Source: Aliivibrio wodanis
GTDB lineage: Bacteria > Pseudomonadota > Gammaproteobacteria > Enterobacterales > Vibrionaceae
Reading direction: 5' to 3'
DNA length: 64,000 bases
Assembly: GCA_000953695.1 (NCBI GenBank)
Contig: LN554846.1
Span: 930,001 to 994,000 of the forward strand
Of this stretch, positions 46,913 to 57,396 are shown piece after piece (position 1 is the first letter of the stretch; each line of letters begins with the position of its first letter). The position numbers were made by a program, and so were the translations under genes. Below the pieces are notes generated by a model. It was not told where the DNA came from. It worked only from the letters and a program-made list of their open reading frames with translations, and ran no database searches.

Positions 46913-46930
46913 CATTAGGGATGCCTAATG
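46913..46930. promoter_or_regulatory. Palindrome upstream of the HslJ-like gene
   Basis: CATTAGG and CCTAATG form a perfect 7-bp dyad with a 4-base centre, 20 bp before the gene start on the minus strand. A possible operator or 5' leader hairpin; the regulator is unknown. Confidence 0.4.
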
Positions 46931-47153
46931 TTTAATGTCACTAAGTATAAGAGATAAATTGGATCTTTTGTCAAAAAAAAGTAAAAAACAGAGTTAAATT
47001 AATACGGTATTAGGGTAACACCTAACAGGGTTTCATACTGTAATGTGATCGAGTTCTACTTTTAAAATACTAGGTTTAACATTTGTTTTACAATAACTAA
47101 GGATGCTAGCAATATGAAACGATATTCTAATAAAGTTAATGGCAGGTAAATTC

Positions 47154-48791
47154 GTGTTAAATAAAGTATCCGTTCAATATCGATTAATCATGAATGTGGT
47201 TTTAATTGTCATTGCTATTCTCGTATTAAGTAAAGTTACTATTGGCATGTTGGATAGAGCTAATGCTGGTGCTCATACCATATATAATGATCGTGTGGTG
47301 CCATTAAAAGGGCTTAAAGTGATTGCAGATGATTATGCCGTGTTAATTATTGATTCTGTTAACAAAGTAAATTCAGGCATAATCACTGGTGCAGAAGCTT
47401 TAAATAATATTAATTATGCAGTAGGTAATATTGATAAAGAGTGGAAGAGCTATATGGCCACTCAATTGACAACAGAAGAAGCAAGACTGGCTCGTGAAGC
47501 AGAAAGGTTGTTTATTCCTACGCAGGATGTATTAATGGCTCTTACGCGAAAATTAAATGAACTGGGTTCAGGAAACCTTGCAGGAAAACTGGATGACTTT
47601 GATGGTGTTTTATATACCACGATTGATCCCATTAGTGAAAAAATCACAGAGTTGGTTGATTTACAGTTAGACGTTGCAGCGATGGAGTATACTGAGATAA
47701 CTCGAATTCATGACAATTCAATTATGGCAATGTTAGGGATCAGTGCGGGTATCACATTCATTCTAATTTTGTTTAACCTGCACACGTATCGTGCGATTAA
47801 TTGTTCATTGGTTGATTTACGTTCGGCAATGAGAAAAGTATCAAAAGAGATGGATTTACGAACTGTTGCTGATGAAAATGGACCTTCTGATCTTGCGGAT
47901 ATCTCAGTTGGTTTTAATAAAATGATAAATAACGTTAATCGATTAGTTATCAATATGAATGGTGTTTCTACACAACTAGCATCAAGTGCTAACGAAATGA
48001 ATCAAATTAGTATTCAAGCCAATGAGCAGATTGCAAAACAGACTTCTGAAGTAGAACAAGTTGCTACAGCAATGGAAGAAATGGTGTGTGCATCAAGAGA
48101 AGTAACAGAAAGTGCGACACAGGCTGATCAATCTGCTCAACAGACAATGAAACAAGCAGTACAAGGTAAAAGTGTCACAACAAGTTCGGTAGATGCATCA
48201 AATGAATTAGTTGGTCAGATTGATAAAGTAAGCGCACAAGTGCTATCAGTTGAAGTTGAAACGGATGGGATTGGTTCTGTTATTGATGTGATTAATGGTA
48301 TTGCAGAGCAAACCAACTTATTGGCATTGAATGCGGCGATTGAAGCCGCGCGCGCAGGTGAGCAAGGTCGTGGTTTTGCTGTAGTTGCTGATGAAGTAAG
48401 AACCTTAGCATCAAGAACCCAAACGTCAATTACAGAAATTCAAAGTGCAATTGAACGCTTACAAGCAGGTATGAAATCAGCAGTAAAAGAGACGCAATCA
48501 AGCCAGTCTCACGCTCAATCTACTGGTGAGCAGGTTGGTCAAACAGGTAATGTACTTCAATCTATTATTACATCAGTAGAGCAAATTACTGATATGAACA
48601 CCGTGATAGTTTCAGCCTGTGAAGAGCAACAACAAGTATCAGAAGAGATAAATCGCTCTTTATCTGGAATTAGTGCATCAACACAAGAAAGTAAAAATGG
48701 TTCAGAAAATATAGCGTTAGCGAGTTCTAAAGTAACAGACTTATCTAATGAATTAAGTGAAATGGTAGCGAGCTTTAAAACTGCGAGTTAA
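47154..48791 (+). CDS. Methyl-accepting chemotaxis protein (tandem copy 1)
   Basis: Transmembrane chemoreceptor. It has helix TM1 near residues 12-32, a periplasmic four-helix-bundle ligand domain (about 35-185), TM2 (about 187-210) and a HAMP domain (about 211-265, FNKMINNV). The cytoplasmic signalling tip [23 protein letters not shown] is diagnostic. No C-terminal NWETF-type tether is present. The longest frame begins at ATG 47139 without a ribosome binding site. GTG 47154 follows AGGT at 7 bp and makes the protein 545 residues, the same as its paralog, so I prefer it. A CRP-like TGTGA-N6-TCTAC lies at 47044-47059. Confidence 0.92.
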   Translation: MLNKVSVQYRLIMNVVLIVIAILVLSKVTIGMLDRANAGAHTIYNDRVVPLKGLKVIADDYAVLIIDSVNKVNSGIITGAEALNNINYAVGNIDKEWKSYMATQLTTEEARLAREAERLFIPTQDVLMALTRKLNELGSGNLAGKLDDFDGVLYTTIDPISEKITELVDLQLDVAAMEYTEITRIHDNSIMAMLGISAGITFILILFNLHTYRAINCSLVDLRSAMRKVSKEMDLRTVADENGPSDLADISVGFNKMINNVNRLVINMNGVSTQLASSANEMNQISIQANEQIAKQTSEVEQVATAMEEMVCASREVTESATQADQSAQQTMKQAVQGKSVTTSSVDASNELVGQIDKVSAQVLSVEVETDGIGSVIDVINGIAEQTNLLALNAAIEAARAGEQGRGFAVVADEVRTLASRTQTSITEIQSAIERLQAGMKSAVKETQSSQSHAQSTGEQVGQTGNVLQSIITSVEQITDMNTVIVSACEEQQQVSEEINRSLSGISASTQESKNGSENIALASSKVTDLSNELSEMVASFKTAS

Positions 48792-48854
48792 GAATCGTAT
48801 TGGTTATTTATTGTACTAATTAGTAATGTTACCTAGGCTTGACTATACTGTTGA

Positions 48855-48870
48855 TGTGAAATTATTCATA
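48855..48870. promoter_or_regulatory. Candidate CRP site upstream of second chemoreceptor
   Basis: TGTGA-AATTAT-TCATA differs from the CRP core TGTGA-N6-TCACA at one base and is about 100 bp before the gene. CRP control of chemotaxis genes is plausible but inferred. Confidence 0.4.
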
Positions 48871-48967
48871 TTTAATAGTCAGGTTGGTAGCATTTATCTT
48901 ACATAAAATAGAGCGCAGATAATTATAGAATAGCGCCTTATTATGTTTAAGTACTAAGGTTGTTAGT

Positions 48968-50605
48968 ATGCTAAATAACATTTCAGTTCAAAATCGTTTA
49001 ATTATTAATACCATTTTACCTGTGTTAGTTATCGTTTCTCTCAGTATTTTAGCAATGAGTGAATTAGGTAAAGCCAATCGTGGTGCTGAAACGATTTATA
49101 TAGATCGTGTGGTTCCATTAAAAGGATTAAAGGTTATTGCTGACGATTATGCAGTCTTGATTATTGATGCTGTCAATAAAGCTAATTCAGGGCTTATTAC
49201 AGGTTCAGAAGCTTTAAGCAATGTTGAGCATGCAATCCAAGATATTGATAAAGAGTGGAAGTCTTATATGTCGACAGAGTTAACGTTAGAGGAATCTAAG
49301 TTAGCTCGTGAAGCAGAAACTTTATTTATACCCGCTCAAGCCGCATTAGTCAGTCTAAAGCAAAAATTAAATAACTTAGGTTCAGGTGATGTTACGGGAA
49401 AGCTTGATGAATTCGATGGCGCTTTATATACCAGTATTGATCCAATAAGTGAGAAAATCACTGAGTTAGTTGATTTACAGCTTAGAGTAGCAGAAGAAGA
49501 GTACCGTGAGATAAACAAGATCTATGATGAATCGATAGTTGTAATGTCGGTTATCTCAGTTATCGTTTCTCTTTTATTGATAGGGTTTAATCTGAATAAT
49601 TTCATAGTTATTCGAAATTCTCTCACTATATTACGCTCGGCAATGAAAAACGTTTCAAAAAATATGGATTTAAGAGTAAGGGCTAGTGAAGAAGGTCCGG
49701 CTGATTTAGTCGATATATCAACGGGCTTTAATAAGATGCTCAGCAATATTAATACGCTTGTGAATAATATGAATACCGTCTCGGGACAGTTGGCATCCAG
49801 TGCAGCAGAGATGAATCAAATTAGTATTGAAGCTAATGAACAGATAATGCAACAAACGCTAGAAATGGAACAAGTAGCAACAGCGATGGAAGAGATGGTA
49901 TGTGCTTCTCGTGAAGTCACTGAAAGTGCAACGAAAGCCGATTTATCTGCGCAAGAAACATTAGAGAAAGCGAATAAAGGAACAGATGTAGTGAATAGCT
50001 CTGTTACTGCCTCCCTGAATTTAGTTGGACAGATAGATCAAGTAAGCGAACAAGTATTATCTGTTGAGGTTGAAACTGATGGTATTGGTTCAGTTATTGA
50101 TGTGATTAACGGCATTGCTGAACAGACGAATTTACTTGCTTTAAACGCAGCAATAGAGGCTGCTCGTGCAGGTGAGCAAGGAAGAGGCTTTGCGGTTGTT
50201 GCTGATGAAGTAAGAACCTTAGCATCGAGAACTCAAGTTTCGATCACTGAAATTCAAAGTGCGATTGAACGTTTGCAAATAGGCATGAAATCAGCGGTAA
50301 GAGAGACTCAATCAAGCCAATCCCAAGCGCAAACTACAGGAGATAAGGTAGGGGAGACAGGAGATGTTCTTGAGTCAATTATAACATCGGTAGAAAGTAT
50401 TACGGATATGAATACCGTAATCGTGTCAGCGTGTGAAGAACAACAACAAGTATCCGAAGAAATTAACAGATCTTTATCTGGTATAAGTTCATTAACGCAA
50501 GAGAGTAAAAATGGTGCAGAAAAAATTGCACTATCAAGCTCTAAAGTTACATTACTTTCTAAAGAGTTAGGTGAAATGGTGTCTAGCTTCAAAATAGAAA
50601 AATAA
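48968..50605 (+). CDS. Methyl-accepting chemotaxis protein (tandem copy 2)
   Basis: A 545-residue chemoreceptor with the same layout as the preceding gene: TM1 (about 10-30), periplasmic four-helix bundle with [24 protein letters not shown] nearly identical to its neighbour, TM2, HAMP and a signalling tip [23 protein letters not shown]. The cytoplasmic half is almost the same as in copy 1, while the membrane segments and parts of the ligand domain differ, which points to duplication followed by divergence of sensing. Ligand unknown. Confidence 0.93.
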   Translation: MLNNISVQNRLIINTILPVLVIVSLSILAMSELGKANRGAETIYIDRVVPLKGLKVIADDYAVLIIDAVNKANSGLITGSEALSNVEHAIQDIDKEWKSYMSTELTLEESKLAREAETLFIPAQAALVSLKQKLNNLGSGDVTGKLDEFDGALYTSIDPISEKITELVDLQLRVAEEEYREINKIYDESIVVMSVISVIVSLLLIGFNLNNFIVIRNSLTILRSAMKNVSKNMDLRVRASEEGPADLVDISTGFNKMLSNINTLVNNMNTVSGQLASSAAEMNQISIEANEQIMQQTLEMEQVATAMEEMVCASREVTESATKADLSAQETLEKANKGTDVVNSSVTASLNLVGQIDQVSEQVLSVEVETDGIGSVIDVINGIAEQTNLLALNAAIEAARAGEQGRGFAVVADEVRTLASRTQVSITEIQSAIERLQIGMKSAVRETQSSQSQAQTTGDKVGETGDVLESIITSVESITDMNTVIVSACEEQQQVSEEINRSLSGISSLTQESKNGAEKIALSSSKVTLLSKELGEMVSSFKIEK

Positions 50606-50679
50606 AGTGAAGGCAATTAATTAGATGATAGTGAAAATAGAGAGTAATAGAAAGGCAGCTATTTGAAACCCCAGATAGA

Positions 50680-50714
50680 TTAAAGCCCCGATACTGGTAA
50701 TATCAGGGCTTTAA
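50680..50714 (+). terminator. Terminator-like hairpin after chemoreceptor 2
   Basis: TTAAAGCCC-C-GATA (50680-50693) pairs with TATC-A-GGGCTTTAA (50701-50715) with one mismatch. The T tract is short, so strength is uncertain; it may serve both this gene and convergent rplY. Confidence 0.6.
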
Positions 50715-50779
50715 AGGGGTTGTTATTTCAATTGGTAAGAAAGAAATAACATAATGCAAAAGAGTAAAAAAGACTCGAA

Positions 50780-51058
50780 TTAGATGCGGATGAAGTCCAT
50801 GTGCTCAACTTTAGGCTTAAACGCGTGACGTTGAACGTCTTGCGGCTTAACCTTAACAGTAGCGCCATCGATTACTAGCTCAATTGCTTCGTAAAACTCA
50901 GGCTTATCCATTTGGTTGATAACATCAGAGTGGATTAGTTCGATTGATACTGGAGCTTCTGTGCCACCGTAAACGATTGCAGGGAATTTACCAGCGTGAC
51001 GAAGGCGGCGGCTCGCACCCTTACCTTGTTCAGTACGTACTACTGCTTCAAATTTCAT
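50780..51058 (-). CDS. rplY: 50S ribosomal protein L25
   Basis: 5S rRNA-binding protein. A short-form L25 of 92 residues with [25 protein letters not shown] and the C-terminal [23 protein letters not shown]. The frame continues upstream to a TTG at 51073, but ATG 51058 with GAGAG upstream fits the family. In enterics L25 represses its own mRNA through the leader; here a leader hairpin TTTTCG-TTT-CGAAAA (near 51127-51141) exists, but I cannot show it is the control element. rplY next to radD is conserved with E. coli. Confidence 0.94.
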   Translation of the reverse strand: MKFEAVVRTEQGKGASRRLRHAGKFPAIVYGGTEAPVSIELIHSDVINQMDKPEFYEAIELVIDGATVKVKPQDVQRHAFKPKVEHMDFIRI

Positions 51059-51299
51059 AGTCTTTACTCTCAAAAATAGTAAAATAAAAAAATGCCATTA
51101 AGCTTAGCGACCTAACTTAACAGACTTTTCGTTTCGAAAAACGAGCGCGAATAGTACCATCAGATTATTTATCTAACAACCTATTTTCGTGTGTTTTAAA
51201 TAGTATTTTTCTAATGTAAAGAAATCACCGCTAAGATAGAGCATACATGGCATGCAATCTCAATTGGCATTGGATTGATTGAAACGAATGGAGGCAAAT

Positions 51300-51725
51300 A
51301 TGAAAAAAATAGGGATAGTCGCGTTATTTTCTTTTTCAGTAATGGCAGCAGATTACTCTCAAGAGATAGAGACTCGGCAAGATAATTTTCAACATCTCGA
51401 TGCGACCGCTGATTTGTTAGATGATGAATTTGATAAAGGTGTATTAGATTGGGATCGCATTATGCCGCTAGCCCAAAGTGCGCATTTAACAGTAGAAGAG
51501 CAGAAAACCCTGTTTCCAGAAGGAAGCGCAGACAACAGCCGAGCGCGGACTAAAATTTGGGTTCAAAAAGCAGAGTTTGAAGGCAAGTTTAATACTTTAT
51601 CTCAGCAGTTCATGCTAATTAGTGAAGCGGCAGTAGAGCAAGATGAAGTGGCAGCACGGGCAGCCCTTGATAAAGCGTTCTCTCAGTGCCGCTCTTGTCA
51701 CATGAATTATCGTTCGCTGTGGTAA
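51300..51725 (+). CDS. Class II cytochrome c (cytochrome c' type)
   Basis: A 141-residue periplasmic protein with signal peptide (1 to about 18, ending VMAAD) and a four-helix body. The heme c attachment motif CRSCH is at the extreme C-terminus, as in the cytochrome c'/c-556 class. These proteins bind NO or serve as electron carriers; the role here is not known. The frame opens earlier, but ATG 51300 follows a strong GGAGG and is chosen. Confidence 0.88.
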   Translation: MKKIGIVALFSFSVMAADYSQEIETRQDNFQHLDATADLLDDEFDKGVLDWDRIMPLAQSAHLTVEEQKTLFPEGSADNSRARTKIWVQKAEFEGKFNTLSQQFMLISEAAVEQDEVAARAALDKAFSQCRSCHMNYRSLW

Positions 51726-51760
51726 TCGTGTTTTAAAAGCGGATGACTGTTATAAACAGA

Positions 51761-53485
51761 TTACTCTTCAAAGATCTTATCGCGAATAGACCAAAACTTA
51801 CCTTGTTTACGGGCAATCACAAAGCTCGGTGGACGAAAACGGTGTTGGTTATTCGCGATTTTAATTGCGGTTGTTTCTTCAAATGGACGGTGTCTATCAA
51901 CCAAATGAGGGCGCACAAAGTTATTCAAAAATAATTGCTTTTGTTTTTTAGTCGTCATTTGCCACACTTCATGCAGCTCAGAATCATCATCACCTAAATA
52001 GGTCACTTTGATTTGTGGTTTATCGAACTGATTTTTCCCCGCGGTAAGGGTTAAGTCGATGCAGTTGAGGATCCGAGCATCTTTTAATTTTAGTGCTTCT
52101 TTTAGCTTTTTATCGGGATCAACTAAGATCGCATCACATTCATGACAAATACGTGCAGCAATATCATTATCTGCACCGCATTCATTGCAATATTTGGCTC
52201 TAAAGCGATAACCGCACTCTTCACGAGTCCCTTCATCATCTTCAAAATAGCCTTGGCAACGACGTCCAAAGTGCTCAAGTAAAAAGCCATTACTGTCTAA
52301 TTTACCCCAGAAGTTATTATTAAAACCACAAGCAGGGCAGGGAATAGTGATGATCTCACTGTTGCTGTCAGGTTTAGGGTCACCCACTTCAGGTTGGTAG
52401 AGATCGTAGCAATTACCCGCGTAATCTAAAATCGTACACTCTGTTTTTCCTTCCGCTAAACGCAACCCTCGACCAATGATCTGTTGATACAAACTGACCG
52501 ATTCGGTTGGACGTAAAATAGCAATTAAATCAACATGAGGGGCATCAAAGCCCGTTGTTAATACCGAGACATTAACTAAAAATTTGGTTTGTTGTTTTTT
52601 GAAGCGTTGAATAATGGCATCACGGTCGACAACTTTAGTATCGCCAATTACCAGCTCAGATTGCTCTGGTGGTAGTAGTGACAATATTTCTTGAGCATGG
52701 CGAACCGTGGCAGCAAAGATCATCACGCCTTTTCTGTCTTTGGCGTACTCCACTATTTGCTGAACAATTTGTGGGGTGGCGCGTTTAGATTCTTCAATCA
52801 CCAAATCCAATTCAGACTCTTTGTATTTACCGGTAGAAGCGGGCTTTAATTGTGAGAAGTCATAACTTAATACTGGGGCATCTAAGAGTTTTGCCGGCGT
52901 TAAAAAGCCCTCATCCAATAGATATTGAATAGGCAATTCAAAAATACAATCACGGAAAAAACGAGGTGTATCAGTTTTGACTTGTCCACGAGTGTGATAT
53001 TGGTAAATCCAACCAATCCCTAAACGATAAGGTGTCGCGGTTAAGCCAAGTACTTTAATACCCGCATTTTGGGTTTGTAAGTGCTCAATCACTTTACGGT
53101 AACTGGTGTCTTTGTTATCTGGCACGCGGTGGCACTCATCAATAACCAATAACGAAAATTGGTCTTTAAATGAGTCAAGATTACGCACCACAGATTGCAC
53201 TGAGGCAAACACCACTTTCTTATCGGTTTCTTTACGACCTAACCCTGCAGAGAAAATAGAGGCTTCTTCACCATAGCCTTCGTATTTCTCATGGTTTTGT
53301 TCGACAAGCTCTTTAACGTGAGCAAGTACCAACACACGACCTTTTGCTATTCGTGCTAATTCAGCTATCACCAAGCTTTTTCCGGCACCCGTAGGCAGCA
53401 CTAACACCGCAGGCGTTGTGTGTTTTCGGAAATAATGGATAACGGCTTTAACAGAATCTTGTTGGTAAGGTCGTAATGTATACAT
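51761..53485 (-). CDS. radD: DEAD/DEAH-box helicase-like protein RadD
   Basis: Superfamily 2 ATPase (YejH/RadD) involved in double-strand break repair with RecA and SSB in E. coli. Walker A LPTGAGKS is at about 33-40, DECH as Walker B, GLTATPYRLG as motif III, and motif VI QQIIGRGLRLAEGKT. The C-terminal zinc-finger region has CPACGFNN, CGYRFRAKYCNECGADND and CHECDAI. The reading frame extends to a GTG at 53497; ATG 53485 gives MYTLRPYQQ, the family start, and about 574 residues. It lies beside rplY, as in E. coli. Confidence 0.93.
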   Translation of the reverse strand: MYTLRPYQQDSVKAVIHYFRKHTTPAVLVLPTGAGKSLVIAELARIAKGRVLVLAHVKELVEQNHEKYEGYGEEASIFSAGLGRKETDKKVVFASVQSVVRNLDSFKDQFSLLVIDECHRVPDNKDTSYRKVIEHLQTQNAGIKVLGLTATPYRLGIGWIYQYHTRGQVKTDTPRFFRDCIFELPIQYLLDEGFLTPAKLLDAPVLSYDFSQLKPASTGKYKESELDLVIEESKRATPQIVQQIVEYAKDRKGVMIFAATVRHAQEILSLLPPEQSELVIGDTKVVDRDAIIQRFKKQQTKFLVNVSVLTTGFDAPHVDLIAILRPTESVSLYQQIIGRGLRLAEGKTECTILDYAGNCYDLYQPEVGDPKPDSNSEIITIPCPACGFNNNFWGKLDSNGFLLEHFGRRCQGYFEDDEGTREECGYRFRAKYCNECGADNDIAARICHECDAILVDPDKKLKEALKLKDARILNCIDLTLTAGKNQFDKPQIKVTYLGDDDSELHEVWQMTTKKQKQLFLNNFVRPHLVDRHRPFEETTAIKIANNQHRFRPPSFVIARKQGKFWSIRDKIFEE

Positions 53486-53588
53486 GGATATAAACACAGT
53501 GGTAAAGACAAGCTCGCATCATATCAGAATATAAAAAATTACTCTCTTTGTTTTCTTGCTAGTATTAAAACAGGTTGTTAATTTAAGG

Positions 53589-54830
53589 ATGAGTACGACA
53601 GTGAGATCTCTATGTATTTTGTTATTACTGAGCTCAGTATTATCTGGTTGCAGTAATTTTAAAAACTTATCCCGTGAGATGAAGACGCTTGATTCATTGA
53701 CTAATGAGTATACGCTTACCTTGAGTGAACCTGTTTCTGGTTCAGCAGTTGTGATAGAGCAAATTAAAGACATTAATAAGAGTGAGATCGATGGCTACGA
53801 TGCCATTATTGGTAGCGAGAGCATTAATTTACAAATGTCGAATGACATCCATTATTTATTACTTTTTGAAGATAAAAATAAAGATTTAACACTGCAAGCT
53901 GACGAAGCATTTAGCCTTATTAATCTGCACGATTATAAAGAGAAAACGGAAATATTTGTCACCCTAAATGTGAATGAAAAAACGATCCCTAAAGCATTTG
54001 TTGGACGCTCTTTATCGTCATTACTTAACATTGAATTAGATTTAGTAAATATTGGTAAAGTAGTCAATTTAAATGATCCACCGTTCGATAAAGAAAATGC
54101 AGAGCTAGGCATGTGGCAGCCACTCACTTTTTTGCTTGAAAACAATACTGGGCTCTATTTTTTATCTGAATATGATCCAAATAAGATCCCAATGTTATTT
54201 GTTCATGGGATCAACTCAACGGCGTTAGAGCTCGCGCCGTTAATTGAAAAAGTAGATAAATCCAAATACCAAGTGTGGGTATTTAATTATCCTTCAGGCC
54301 TATCGTTGTCTTTAACCTCAAAAGGTCTTGCTAATGTGTTGTATACCGTAGCGAGTGAATACAATATCCAACAAATGCATATTGTCGCGCACAGCATGGG
54401 TGGCCTTGTCGTTGAAAACTATATGCGCCAATGTAATCTTGGAACACTGTGTGATTTCGTTAATAGTGTCTCAACCATCTCTTCACCATTTGGTGGCGTC
54501 GAGTCAGCAAAACAGGGCGTAGAATACTCACCAGTCGTCATGCCTGTATGGGTGGATTTAAATCCAGATGGTGAGTTTATTAAAGAGCTATTCAAAGATA
54601 GAAATAAAGCCAACACTCCTCACTTTTTGTTATTTGGTTATAACTCAGGTAATTTCATTAATACAGACAGTAATGATGGTGTGATTGATTTATCAAGCCA
54701 GTTAAACCGCCAAGCACAGTTACATGCGGAACAGATCCGCGGCTATGATGAAAACCATTTAAGTATTTTAAATAATGACGAGTTATTTGATGATTTATCG
54801 AATTTTTGGATAGAGACAGAGCGTGAGTGA
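53589..54830 (+). CDS. Alpha/beta-hydrolase lipoprotein
   Basis: A predicted outer-membrane or inner-membrane lipoprotein of about 413 residues with lipobox VLSGC. The N-terminal beta-rich region is followed by an alpha/beta hydrolase domain (about 200-400): IPMLFVHGINSTALELAPL (oxyanion region), nucleophile elbow IVAHSMGGLVVE (GxSxG-type HSMGG) and late Asp/His candidates NDGVID and ENHLSIL. Likely an esterase or lipase. The frame opens at 53556. ATG 53589 and GTG 53601 are both possible, and AAGG sits just before the ATG, which would suit GTG 53601 better. Confidence 0.8.
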   Translation: MSTTVRSLCILLLLSSVLSGCSNFKNLSREMKTLDSLTNEYTLTLSEPVSGSAVVIEQIKDINKSEIDGYDAIIGSESINLQMSNDIHYLLLFEDKNKDLTLQADEAFSLINLHDYKEKTEIFVTLNVNEKTIPKAFVGRSLSSLLNIELDLVNIGKVVNLNDPPFDKENAELGMWQPLTFLLENNTGLYFLSEYDPNKIPMLFVHGINSTALELAPLIEKVDKSKYQVWVFNYPSGLSLSLTSKGLANVLYTVASEYNIQQMHIVAHSMGGLVVENYMRQCNLGTLCDFVNSVSTISSPFGGVESAKQGVEYSPVVMPVWVDLNPDGEFIKELFKDRNKANTPHFLLFGYNSGNFINTDSNDGVIDLSSQLNRQAQLHAEQIRGYDENHLSILNNDELFDDLSNFWIETERE

Positions 54831-54924
54831 TGAGTCTGATATACTCTCTTTTTATAGAGACATCGTCATCAATTTCAGACCTTTCAAGGTTAGTTATTCA
54901 ATATTAAAAAAGGAAGTTTAATAA

Positions 54925-56457
54925 ATGTCTGTGCTTAAACGCATTAATATCACCTTATTTTTCGTCGCTATTCTTTCAGGGTGTGGATCGCTTCCTGATG
55001 AGGTTCAGCATCCTAATGAACCTATCGTTACACCATTATCGAGTGCATTAACTGAGTTAAGTAAGGCATATCAGCCTAAACCAGCGACAAAAGAAACCAG
55101 TGCAGTTTTATTACAAGATAAGGGTTGGGATGCATTAGCTCAACGCCTAGCATTAATTGAGACAGCAGAGCACAGCATTGATATTCAATATTATATTTGG
55201 AACTCAGATGCATCAGGTCATTACCTTGCCAGCCGTTTACTTGCAGCGGCTAATCGCGGTGTAAAAGTTCGCGTTATGCTCGATGACATCAACTTAAACG
55301 AGCGTGAAGATCTCTTGATTGCACTTAACTCACATCCTCAAGTCGATATCCGTATATTCAACCCTATTCCAACTCGTCGTGGTGTTACCAAGTGGGTGAA
55401 CTTCTTAGGGGATTTCTCTCGTCTAAATCGTCGTATGCACAATAAATCGTTTACCGTTGATGGGGCTTTCTCTGTGGTGGGTGGGCGTAATATTGGTGAT
55501 GAATATTTTGATTTGTCTGAAGAGATTAATTTTCGTGATCGCGATGTATTAGTGACAGGCTCTGTGGTGGCTGATATTCAGATGAGCTTTAGTCAATATT
55601 GGGGCAGTACTTGGTCTTATCCTGTCGATTTATTGGGGGAAGCAACATCACCCGATCAACCCGTATTGGATGAGATAGCAGCACCAATTTACACAAATTA
55701 TCCGGCCTTACCAGAAGGCAATAAAATCGCACACCAATTCTTACAAGATCTGATGGGTAAAATGACTTGGGTTAACGCCCGTTTTGTATTTGATCGCCCT
55801 GTTCCTTTAGATAAAGATAACACCAGAGAGCCAAAATCAACGGCGAAAGCGCTCGCGAAATTAGCCAGTGAATCAGATAAAGAAATCTTATTAGAATCGG
55901 CGTATTTAATTTTTGATGATGCCCAATTAGAAGGATGGCAAGAATTGGTTAGTAAGGGCGTTGAGATAAAAGCGCTAACTAACTCGATGGCATCGAACGA
56001 TTTAACTACTAATCATTCAGGTTATGCAGGCCGCCGTAAAGATATGCTTGAACATGGTATTCAGCTATATGAATTAAAACCAGAAGCAGGGTTATGTGAA
56101 GAATCGACCCGTGACATTACCAAATGTGCGCCAGTATTACCTTATGGACTTCACGCCAAGTCTGCTGTTTTTGATGATAAAATAGCGAGTATCGGCTCTT
56201 TTAACTTCAATTTACGCTCAACTTACCTTAATACAGAATCAATTCTAATTATTGAAAATCAAAAGATTGCAGAGCGTCTTGCTAGCGATATAGAAAAAAC
56301 GATGGATGAAAAGAACAGTTGGCATTTGAAGCTGAAAGAGGGTGATGTTCGTTGGTATTCTGGTGATAAAAGCTGGGAAGATGAGCCAGAAACAGGGCGA
56401 TGGGAACGTTTTGAATCCCAATTTTTGCAGTTGCTGCCAATAGAGAAGTATCTGTGA
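54925..56457 (+). CDS. Phospholipase D-family lipoprotein (ClsC-like)
   Basis: A 510-residue protein with a lipobox (ILSGC) and two HKD motifs: MHNKSFTVDGAFSVVGGRN (HNKx4D) and GLHAKSAVFDDKIASIGSFN (HAKx4D). This is the cardiolipin synthase/phosphatidyltransferase layout, closest in design to ClsC (YmdC), which makes cardiolipin from phosphatidylglycerol and phosphatidylethanolamine. The lipid anchor is unlike E. coli ClsC as I know it. Separate from the preceding hydrolase by 94 bp; both could act on envelope lipids. Confidence 0.87.
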   Translation: MSVLKRINITLFFVAILSGCGSLPDEVQHPNEPIVTPLSSALTELSKAYQPKPATKETSAVLLQDKGWDALAQRLALIETAEHSIDIQYYIWNSDASGHYLASRLLAAANRGVKVRVMLDDINLNEREDLLIALNSHPQVDIRIFNPIPTRRGVTKWVNFLGDFSRLNRRMHNKSFTVDGAFSVVGGRNIGDEYFDLSEEINFRDRDVLVTGSVVADIQMSFSQYWGSTWSYPVDLLGEATSPDQPVLDEIAAPIYTNYPALPEGNKIAHQFLQDLMGKMTWVNARFVFDRPVPLDKDNTREPKSTAKALAKLASESDKEILLESAYLIFDDAQLEGWQELVSKGVEIKALTNSMASNDLTTNHSGYAGRRKDMLEHGIQLYELKPEAGLCEESTRDITKCAPVLPYGLHAKSAVFDDKIASIGSFNFNLRSTYLNTESILIIENQKIAERLASDIEKTMDEKNSWHLKLKEGDVRWYSGDKSWEDEPETGRWERFESQFLQLLPIEKYL

Positions 56458-56547
56458 TGCGAATAATCTTAATGTGCTAAGTTGTGATTTAGCACTTACT
56501 ACAAATTAAGCGATAGATGCCTTATTAAACATTCAATTGCTCACATT

Positions 56548-56583
56548 AAAAAAGGATTGGTATTTCTACCAATCCTTTTTTAA
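56548..56583. terminator. Bidirectional terminator
   Basis: AAAAAAGGATTGGTA (56548-56562) pairs perfectly with TACCAATCCTTTTTT (56567-56581), loop TTTC. It closes the phospholipase D gene and the convergent VOC gene. Confidence 0.93.
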
Positions 56584-56605
56584 TGCCGCTTTTACTAGAG
56601 TTCGA

Positions 56606-57091
56606 TTACTCGTAATCGGCAGTGTATGTTTCTTTATATGTATGAGAATAAAGCTCAAATAAGTTACCAAACGGGTCTTCTAGGTAAACCATTTGGCTTG
56701 TATTGTTATCATCTTCTGGGTGGTAACGCATGATATCCATACGTACCTTGCCACCAAATTCTTCTGTGCGCTTAATTACACCATGAAAGTCATCGGTTTG
56801 AAGACAAAAATGGAAGATACCAATGCGAGAGAAATCAACTTCGTGGCGCTCTTGACGCTCTTTCATTTCAAATAATTCAAAGCCAATGCCATCTTTAGTT
56901 AATAAATGCGCAATGTTAAAACCTTTAAAGCCTTCACCAAAAACAGCAATACACATACGGCCAATTGCGGTTTCACGTTCCTCTGTCACTTTTGTATTGC
57001 CCATTACAATCTCAAGGCCTAACGCTTTAGTGTAGAACTCAACAGCTTTATCCATGTTGCCAACCATGATACCAACGTGATTCATTTTCAT
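56606..57091 (-). CDS. VOC/glyoxalase-family protein
   Basis: A 161-residue vicinal oxygen chelate fold protein with two beta-alpha-beta-beta-beta modules: MNHVGIMVGNMDKAVEFYTKALGLEIV (His ligand) and IGIFHFCLQTDDFHGVIKRTEEFGG, ending YLEDPFGNLFELYSH (Glu ligand). Family members include glyoxalase I, dioxygenases and resistance proteins; the substrate cannot be told. The frame opens at TTG 57103, but ATG 57091 has GGAG six bases upstream. Confidence 0.83.
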   Translation of the reverse strand: MKMNHVGIMVGNMDKAVEFYTKALGLEIVMGNTKVTEERETAIGRMCIAVFGEGFKGFNIAHLLTKDGIGFELFEMKERQERHEVDFSRIGIFHFCLQTDDFHGVIKRTEEFGGKVRMDIMRYHPEDDNNTSQMVYLEDPFGNLFELYSHTYKETYTADYE

Positions 57092-57337
57092 AATGCGCTC
57101 CAAATAAGTTTTAATAATTCGTTATGTTGTTTCGATGTAAGAGAGTATAGGTAAGAATTTTGATTACGTGAAATTATCAAATTTTATTGAAATAATAATA
57201 TTTTGTTATTGATATAAGAAAGGTAATAATAATTTTTATGGTTAACTTTTGATTTGAATTGAGAATTCATCGCTTACTTAGCGATTAAACAATGCCGTCT
57301 TTTTATAAAGATTAAGAGGTTCCTATTTTTTAAACGC

Positions 57338-57366
57338 TTGCCAACGTTATTCTTCTAATATAATAT
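57338..57366 (+). promoter_or_regulatory. Promoter of the TetR-family gene
   Basis: TTGCCA (57338-57343) and TAATAT (57361-57366) are 17 bp apart; an overlapping TATAAT (57359-57364) has 15-bp spacing. The palindrome lies just past the -10 box. Confidence 0.5.
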
Positions 57367-57378
57367 CTCACCATAATT

Positions 57379-57396
57379 ACCGACCGGATAGTCGGT
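57379..57396. promoter_or_regulatory. Palindromic operator of the TetR-family regulator
   Basis: ACCGAC-CGGATA-GTCGGT, perfect 6-bp arms, sits between the -10 box and the start codon. This is the typical place for an autoregulatory TetR-family operator; the pairing with the adjacent gene is inferred. Confidence 0.65.

Noticed and set aside
53519-53773. 84-residue minus-strand frame over the start of the hydrolase gene
   Set aside because: The plus-strand lipoprotein with lipobox and GxSxG-type motif explains the sequence better.
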